DNA of 9,845 nt, from positions 1 through 9,845 of the forward strand of contig VBHV01000219.1 of NCBI GenBank assembly GCA_005881995.1. Direction: 5' to 3'. The first letter of the stretch is position 1. Each line of letters opens with the position of its first letter. This document shows positions 4,595 through 9,845 of the stretch, piece after piece. Under the pieces are notes generated by a model. It searched no databases and had not been told where the DNA came from. It was given only the letters and a program-made list of their open reading frames with translations. The position numbers were made by a program, and so were the translations under genes. Source of the DNA: Chloroflexota bacterium. GTDB lineage: Bacteria; Chloroflexota; Ktedonobacteria; Ktedonobacterales; Ktedonobacteraceae.

Positions 4595-6121
4595 ATGAAT
4601 GATCATCTCCACAAGGATGCGCGTCCGGCTCTTGAAAGCCAGCTGGCGGGCTTGAGCCGCGAGCAGTTGCAGTCGCTTTTGCTGAAGTTGGCAGAGCAAG
4701 AACCTTCCCTCATTCCGACCATTGAGAAGCAGGTGACGATGCTGGGCACCTCTTCTTCGCAGTCAACAACGCCCTTGCCGCAGGCCGCGCGAGAGCTACC
4801 TCCTGTCGTGGACACGAAGGTTATACGCCGCCAGGTGCGATCCAGCATCCATAGCCTGGATCGTATGCGCTCTTCCGAAGCGTACTGGCAGGTCGGGGCG
4901 GTGGTCGGCGAGGTAGGACAACTGGTCGATCAAGCCTGGGCGTTAATCAAGGCTGACGATGGTCGTCAAGCGCTCAAGGTGCTTGAGGCCATTACAGAAG
5001 AATACCTGGGCGAGTGGGAAAACCTTGATGACTCCGATGGCGAGGCGAGCGGATTTTTCAGTGACCTCGGACCGGCCTGGACGGAAGCGGTCTTGAGCGC
5101 AGACTTAACCCGCGAGGAGCGTGAGGGGTGGGCTGACCGATTCTCAGCCTGGCAAGGGGAACTCGATGACTATGGCGTCGATGAAGCGTTTGACGCGCCT
5201 CAAACGGCGGCCCTCGACGGTTGGGACTATCCCCCGCTCCAGCGCGTGTTGCAGGGGTCGATAACCGAGCAAGGAGCCTGGGAGGGTGAAGCTCCCTATT
5301 ATGCTGATGAACTCACCGAGGCCAGACTGAACATTCTGGATCGACGGGGTCGCTGGCAGGAGTACCTGTACCTGGCTGAGGCAGAGGGGCATACCGAGGA
5401 ATATGTCACCATGTTGGTACGCCTGGGGCGTGTCGAAGAAGCTATCTACTATGGGCTGAAATACCTGGCGACCACCGAGGAAGCACTAGCGCTAGCAAAG
5501 GCCCTCTATGAGCATGGCGAGCATGAACAAAGCTTACAGATGGCCGAACATGGGCTGAGCCTTGAGGGCCGTAAGGCATCCCTGGCAAAGTGGCTGCGTG
5601 ACCAGGCGTTGTCGATGGGAGAGAAGTCACGCGCACTCCCCGCGGCTGAAGCGGCCTTTCGAGACGAGATCAGCCTGGAGAATTACCAACAGGTGGCTGA
5701 GATTGCCGGAGAGCAATGGCCCGAACGACAAGCAGAACTCCTGAATTATGCTCGCCAGGCGAAATCGTCCTACCCCAAGGGACAGATAGATGTGTTCCTA
5801 CACGAAGGATTGATCGAGGATGCCATCGGGGCGATGGACTCCTACGCCAGCCACACTCTGGTAGAGCAGGTGGTAGATGCCGCTCTACAAGCACAATCGC
5901 ACCTGGACTGGGTCATCGAGGCCTGCCGCAAGCAAGCGGAGTATATTATGGACAGGGGTAAGGCCGACTTATACTATTCAGCAGCCACCTGGCTCGCCAA
6001 AGCCCGCAAGGCTTATCACCTGCTGGGACGCGAAGGGGAGTGGCAAACATACCTGAATGAGTTATTGAATCAACATGGGCGTAAGTACAAGCTCGTTCCC
6101 ATGCTGAAGAACTTGCGCTGA
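4595..6121 (+). CDS. SWIM-type protein C-terminal helical region without the zinc finger (TPR-like)
   Basis: 508 residues, all helical, soluble, with TPR-like repeats. The N-terminus (RPALESQLAGL, then SREQLQSLLLKLAEQEPSL) resembles what follows the CxC...CxH SWIM zinc finger in longer bacterial SWIM proteins (from memory). No such Cys/His cluster exists here or just upstream. After a Ser/Pro/Gln linker (about 51-72) come IRRQVRSSIHSLDRMRSSEA (77-96), an acidic NLDDSDGEAS segment (143-152), and repeated helical pairs such as EYVTMLVRLGRVEEAIYYGL and HTLVEQVVDAALQAQ. ATG 4595 was chosen because GAGGTG (4579-4584) precedes it by ten bases; the upstream ATG 4553 lies inside a terminator stem. 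The role is unknown; a protein-binding scaffold is plausible. It may be a natural short paralogue or an N-terminally truncated copy. Confidence 0.8.
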   Translation: MNDHLHKDARPALESQLAGLSREQLQSLLLKLAEQEPSLIPTIEKQVTMLGTSSSQSTTPLPQAARELPPVVDTKVIRRQVRSSIHSLDRMRSSEAYWQVGAVVGEVGQLVDQAWALIKADDGRQALKVLEAITEEYLGEWENLDDSDGEASGFFSDLGPAWTEAVLSADLTREEREGWADRFSAWQGELDDYGVDEAFDAPQTAALDGWDYPPLQRVLQGSITEQGAWEGEAPYYADELTEARLNILDRRGRWQEYLYLAEAEGHTEEYVTMLVRLGRVEEAIYYGLKYLATTEEALALAKALYEHGEHEQSLQMAEHGLSLEGRKASLAKWLRDQALSMGEKSRALPAAEAAFRDEISLENYQQVAEIAGEQWPERQAELLNYARQAKSSYPKGQIDVFLHEGLIEDAIGAMDSYASHTLVEQVVDAALQAQSHLDWVIEACRKQAEYIMDRGKADLYYSAATWLAKARKAYHLLGREGEWQTYLNELLNQHGRKYKLVPMLKNLR

Positions 6122-6250
6122 CTTCTTGTTTAGAAAGCACTTTTGAGGATATAGTAGGTGTAGTAAGCCTACAAAAGACCAAGATAGAAACGTCAACGGG
6201 AAGGCCGTGTTTCACGTTGATTAAACGGTGACCTCGACAGGAGCGGAATC

Positions 6251-7672
6251 ATGCCCGAAATTGCTATCATCGGCGCCGGGATTGCGGGGCTTTCCGCGGC
6301 TTTGACCTTGCAGGACGCAGGTCTCTCGTGCACCATTTACGAAGCGTCCAATCGCATCGGTGGTCGTATGCACTCCGATACGACGACCTGGGCCGATGGG
6401 ATGGTCAGCGAATGGTGCGGCGAATTCATCGATAGCGATCACAAGACGATTCAGCAACTCGTTGCGCGCTTCGGGCTGGAAACAGCCGACCTGGGGCAGA
6501 AAAGAAAAGATCGAACACAAAACGTCATGTATCTCTTCAACCGCTACTATGAGGCTGAAGAGCTGGCCAGGGACTTCGAGGCGCTCGCTTCCATCTTACA
6601 GCCGCAGGTGCAGGAGGCCGGTTTTCCCACGACCCATACGCACTTTACCGAGACCGGCTACCGGCTCGACCACCTGAGCGTTTATGATTGGATCGAGCAG
6701 TACATCAAGGGCGGGCATAATGTGCCTCTGGGCCATTTTTTGGATTTCGCTTGCACGGGCTACTTCGGGTTGGATACGCCCATGCAGAGTTCGCTCAACC
6801 TGGTCTACATGTTTGGCTTGTGGACCCAGGAAGAAGAGGAAGATGCGGGGCCGATGCAAGGAAGCTGCAAAATTGTGGGTGGGAACGAGCAACTCCCGCG
6901 GGCCATTGCACGCAGCCTGCCGCAAGAAAGTATTCATTTGAACCATCAATTGGTGGCGATCAAACGAAACAGCAATGATTCAATCACGTTAACCTTCGCG
7001 ACCGGCAATGGCTTCCTGGAGATACATTGCGAACACGCGATCCTTACCCTGCCGTTTAGTACCCTACGGCGTGTCGATTACCGGCAGGCCGGGTTTGACG
7101 CCTTAAAGCAAACCGCCATCACGCAACTTGGATATGGCACCATATCCAAGCTCATTTTGCAGTTCGATACGCCCTACTGGTACCAGGATGGACCCTGGCC
7201 GCGGAGCACCAATGGCTTCATCATCACCGACCTGGATATTCAGACGCTCTGGGATGCGTCACTCGGTCAAACAGGTTCAAGTGGCCTGCTTGTCGATTAT
7301 ACAAGCGGCCATAGAGGAGCGGCTTATGCCCCACCGGCAGCATATTCAACCACGGCTGACTCGGAGAGCATCCAGGTCTATGCGCAGCGCTGCCTGGAGC
7401 AATTGGAGCGTGTTTTCCCCGGCATCAGCGCTCACTACATCGGCAGGGCAGCGTTGAGCTATCCAACGGGCGATCCCCATCTACTTGGCAGCTACGCGTG
7501 CTGGCTCGTGGGACAGTACACCAGCTTTTGCGGTTACGAGGGCGTGCGGCAGGGAGCAATACACTTCGCGGGCGAGCATTGTTCGGTCGAGGCCCAGGGC
7601 TTTATGGAAGGCGGAGCGAGGGAAGGCATGCGGGCCGCGCGGGAGATTGTGCAGGATTACAGGCAAAGATAA
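6251..7672 (+). CDS. FAD-dependent amine oxidase (flavin monoamine oxidase family)
   Basis: 473 residues. The N-terminal Rossmann FAD-binding motif GAGIAG (8-13) is followed by Glu31 (ribose-binding acid) and RIGGR (35-39). The C-terminal FAD site is HFAGEHCS (438-445) plus GFMEGGAREG (450-459). The middle should form the substrate domain; Trp- and Tyr-rich stretches such as FDTPYWYQDGPWP are typical. The family oxidises amines to imines with release of hydrogen peroxide; relatives also act on polyamines or amino acids, and the substrate here cannot be told. Length is normal for the family. It has no signal peptide or Tat motif. AGGAG at 6239-6243 sits seven bases before the ATG. The flavin oxidoreductase gene begins 24 bases after its stop, so they probably form an operon. 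Confidence 0.9.
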   Translation: MPEIAIIGAGIAGLSAALTLQDAGLSCTIYEASNRIGGRMHSDTTTWADGMVSEWCGEFIDSDHKTIQQLVARFGLETADLGQKRKDRTQNVMYLFNRYYEAEELARDFEALASILQPQVQEAGFPTTHTHFTETGYRLDHLSVYDWIEQYIKGGHNVPLGHFLDFACTGYFGLDTPMQSSLNLVYMFGLWTQEEEEDAGPMQGSCKIVGGNEQLPRAIARSLPQESIHLNHQLVAIKRNSNDSITLTFATGNGFLEIHCEHAILTLPFSTLRRVDYRQAGFDALKQTAITQLGYGTISKLILQFDTPYWYQDGPWPRSTNGFIITDLDIQTLWDASLGQTGSSGLLVDYTSGHRGAAYAPPAAYSTTADSESIQVYAQRCLEQLERVFPGISAHYIGRAALSYPTGDPHLLGSYACWLVGQYTSFCGYEGVRQGAIHFAGEHCSVEAQGFMEGGAREGMRAAREIVQDYRQR

Positions 7673-7696
7673 ATGCAGAGATGAAGGAGTTTTCTC

Positions 7697-8604
7697 ATGA
7701 TGGATTTCGGTGTAATTGTTCCGCAGGGATGGCTTATGGACCTGGTGGGTATTTCCGACCCGGCCGAGGCGTATGAGACGATGACGCGCGTGGCGCAGGA
7801 AGCCGACACGCTGGGCTACCACTCTATCTGGCTCTACGACCACTTCCACACGGTTCCCGTCCCAACACAGGAAGTAACTTTTGAATGCTGGACAAGCACT
7901 GCCGCGCTTGCCCGTGATACAAAGCGCGTGCGCATCGGCCAGATGGTCACGTGCAATAGTTATCGCAATCCCGCGCTGCTGGCAAAAATGGCCAGTACCG
8001 TCGATACGCTCGCTCATGGGCGACTCGATTTTGGCATAGGCGCGGGCTGGCACAAGGAGGAATACGTGGCGTATGGCTACCAGTTTCCCGAGACGCGCGA
8101 GCGACTGGAGCGCTTACGCGAGGCCGTTCAGGTCATCCTGGCAATGTGGACGCAGGAGGAGGCGAACTTTGAGGGCACCTATTACTCGGTGAGGGGAGCG
8201 ATCAACCAGCCCAAAGGGGTACAAAAACCACACATCCCACTGCTGATTGGCGGTGGAGGCGAAAAAGTGACACTGCGGCTGGTTGCACAATACGCTGACG
8301 CCTGCAATATTGGTGCTGCGAGCAACTCGGACGCGATTACGAGAGTATCCGGCGCACCACCCTCATCGATGACTGCGTTATCGCAGAGACCGAGGCAGAG
8401 GTTCTCGCCAGGTTGACCCCACAGCAGCGGGACAACCTGGAAGCATTGCGCCAGGAGTGGTTGATTGGCACACCGGAGCAGATTCGCGAGCGCCTGGCGG
8501 AGTATGAAGAGGCCGGGATACAGGAACTGATTGTGCGCTTTGTTGATGGGGCCAGGTTAGAACCGATACGCCTCTTTGCGAGGGAGTTTCTACAACGACA
8601 CTAA
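7697..8604 (+). pseudogene. LLM-class F420-dependent oxidoreductase (TIGR03560-like), broken by internal deletion and frameshift
   Basis: The first part (7697 to about 8316) encodes a bacterial-luciferase-like TIM barrel with FGVIVPQGWLMDLVGI near the start, SIWLYDHFHTVPVPTQE (43-59), VRIGQMVTC, RLDFGIGAGWHKEEYVAYGY and PLLIGGGGEKVTLRLVAQYADACNI, a pattern recognised as TIGR03560-like and F420-using. The rest of the domain continues in another frame from about 8317: CEQLGRDYESIRRTTLIDD, then the canonical EWLIGTPEQIRERLAEYEEAG, ending at 8604. Family members have about 16 more residues between ACNIG and the CEQLG equivalent, so roughly 46-49 bases were lost, shifting the frame. Frame one then ends with out-of-frame residues at 8416. 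AAGGAG at 7684-7689 supports ATG 7697 (or 7700). Probably inactive; the size of the gap argues against a simple read error. Confidence 0.85.
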
Positions 8605-8628
8605 CCCCCTACAATGTTGCGCCAGTCT

Positions 8629-8709
8629 TCAAAGCAGATGATGTTCAGTGGCAAAGCGCACGGCGGCGCTGCCAGACTTGATGCCGAGTTTATGGTAAAA
8701 AGATTTGAT
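8629..8709 (-). pseudogene. Relic of a LuxR/NarL-type helix-turn-helix domain, C-terminal end only
   Basis: On the minus strand 26 codons read IKSFYHKLGIKSGSAAVRFA then TEHHLL and a stop. This is the standard end of a LuxR-type DNA-binding domain (recognition-helix tail, KLG(V/I)xS, AAVRxAxEHxLL). The codon immediately upstream is TGA (8710-8712), and the rest of the domain and any sensor are missing. It lies in the 130-base gap before the phospholipase D gene, which appears to have replaced the rest of the regulator. It is not expected to make a functional product. Confidence 0.6.
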
Positions 8710-8734
8710 TCAGGGTATAGAAAGCAAATATGAT

Positions 8735-9845
8735 ATGGATACACAAAACTGGTGGGCTGAGGGCGATACTCCCGTACACGATGATTCTCGTGTCACCTAT
8801 CTCGTGGACGGACGTTCCGTTATGCTCACTATGTGCCTCCATTTTCTTAGGGCACGAAAGTACATCTACCTTGCAAATTGGGGCCTGACTCCTCCTATGG
8901 AGATTGTGCGTGGAAAAGACCAGCGAGCAGGGGCGGATGGGAGCGCCGAACAGGAGGCGTTGCTGGCCCAACTGCGCGTCGCAGGTCTTCAGGAGGACGA
9001 CATTTCTTTCTGGTGTTCCTCCTCGCTGACCCTGCAAGCAGTGCTGGGTCGTGCTGTGAGCAAAGGGGTTGACGTGAAAGCACTGCTCTGGGATAGTCTA
9101 CCGATACCCGGGCTGTATTACTACAAACCCAAAGAAGCCTATGAGCAATTGACGCAGGTAGGCGTAACGTGCATTCTCGATGACAGCGCTCGTGGTATCC
9201 GCCATCATCCTGTGGAGTCACTGCATCAAAAGATCTCGATTGTGGACGGGACATATGCCTTTGTTGGTGGCGTTGATCCGATGATCGAGTTGGGTGGGAA
9301 CTTTGACCACTGGGATACCTCGGCCCATCTTTTCTCTTCCCCTTTACGCCACAATTCAGAAGCTCCCAACCCCTATCCCTGGCACGATGTTCACGCACTC
9401 ATCGAGGGACCGGCAGCAGCAGATGTCGAACATAATTTTTGCCAACGCTGGAATGATGTAGTACAGCGCCACTCCTGGGGCCATGACTTGCTGCTCTCTG
9501 AGCATCCACCTGCCGCGCCATTAGAAAGCAAAGCCCTCGTGCAGCTAGCCCGTACCATTCCTGAACACACCTATAGCTTTGAACCCCTCATCGTGCGAGG
9601 CATTGCACAGATCTATGCTAATGCCTTGAGCAACGCACAACGTTTTGTCTACCTGGAGAACCAATACTTCTGGCTACGCCCCTATACAGGTATCGAGATT
9701 CCCTTTATCGACGCAATTAATCCTGAGATGGAACGCAACGTCCGCGAGTTAGGCGCGGCACTAGAACGGGGCGCAATGGTGGCCATTGTCCTCCCTGACC
9801 GCCCCGATCCTGGGCGAGATGATGCAGATGCTACTCTGCGACGCT
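8735..9845 (+). CDS. Phospholipase D-like protein (5' part; runs off the window end)
   Basis: 370 residues are visible without a stop. The first HKD catalytic motif is complete: His164, Lys166 and Asp171 in SLHQKISIVDG, followed by the usual Gly-Gly (178-179, FVGGVD). WHDVHALIEGP (216-226) and the later NFCQRWND are typical post-HKD elements. YLENQYFW (306-313) corresponds to the I/V-Y-x-E-N-Q-F/Y-F element found in PLDs; the second HKD should lie beyond the window. The family hydrolyses or transfers phosphodiesters through a covalent phospho-histidine, acting on phospholipids or sometimes nucleic acids. There is no signal peptide, so it is probably cytosolic or peripheral. The start is uncertain: ATG 8735 has only GAAAG upstream, and TTG 8705 is the other in-frame option before a stop at 8696. 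Confidence 0.88.
   Translation, partial: MDTQNWWAEGDTPVHDDSRVTYLVDGRSVMLTMCLHFLRARKYIYLANWGLTPPMEIVRGKDQRAGADGSAEQEALLAQLRVAGLQEDDISFWCSSSLTLQAVLGRAVSKGVDVKALLWDSLPIPGLYYYKPKEAYEQLTQVGVTCILDDSARGIRHHPVESLHQKISIVDGTYAFVGGVDPMIELGGNFDHWDTSAHLFSSPLRHNSEAPNPYPWHDVHALIEGPAAADVEHNFCQRWNDVVQRHSWGHDLLLSEHPPAAPLESKALVQLARTIPEHTYSFEPLIVRGIAQIYANALSNAQRFVYLENQYFWLRPYTGIEIPFIDAINPEMERNVRELGAALERGAMVAIVLPDRPDPGRDDADATLRR

Noticed and set aside
6140..6230. Small inverted repeats in the spacer before the amine oxidase (GTAGG/CCTAC and TCAACG/CGTTGA) as terminator or operator.
   Set aside because: The stems are only 5-6 bp, no T-tract follows, and alternative pairings compete; chance is sufficient. No good promoter is visible there either.
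8690..9398. Open frames on both strands overlapping the start of the phospholipase D region.
   Set aside because: They have no recognisable family features and are shadows of the phospholipase D frame, which carries a complete HKD motif.

Overview
The window looks like part of a Chloroflexota chromosome, most likely class Ktedonobacteria. This is inferred from the gene mix: WD40 and nucleoside-phosphorylase fusions, a TIGR03560-like F420-type oxidoreductase, a DUF6398 protein, the helical tail of SWIM-type proteins, and abundant palindromic intergenic DNA. I cannot confirm it without a database search. No rRNA, tRNA or CRISPR array is visible.

Layout. Bases 52-651 hold a truncated nucleoside phosphorylase fused to two WD40 repeats. 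A small non-autonomous element (MITE copy 1, 663-802) follows. Next come an uncharacterised protein (920-1573), a DUF6398 protein (1590-2102) and a nucleoside phosphorylase-TIR fusion (2164-3621), all on the plus strand and probably linked. MITE copy 2 (3636-3807) begins 14 bases after the TIR gene's stop codon. A DinB-family gene follows on the minus strand (3874-4428). It sits in a compact 674-bp segment (3832-4505) bounded by 21-bp inverted repeats (19/21 identical) and flanked exactly by an 8-bp direct repeat, so it looks like a transposase-less mobile cassette. Then come a terminator (4538-4568), a SWIM-tail-like helical protein without its zinc finger (4595-6121), a flavin amine oxidase (6251-7672), a broken F420/LLM oxidoreductase (7697-8604), a 26-codon relic of a LuxR-type DNA-binding domain (8629-8709, minus), and a phospholipase D-like gene that runs off the window end (8735 onward).

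How it fits together. The first half resembles a defence or conflict island. Two nucleoside-phosphorylase fusions lie within 3.6 kb, one joined to WD40 repeats and one to TIR; TIR domains are known NAD-cleaving immune effectors. MITEs have landed just behind both fusion genes. Removing both insertions downstream of the TIR gene (864 bases) puts the 4538 terminator about 52 bases after that gene's stop codon, so mobile DNA seems to have separated the gene from its original terminator. The second half is metabolic (amine oxidase plus flavin oxidoreductase) and shows decay: an internal deletion with frameshift and a regulator relic.
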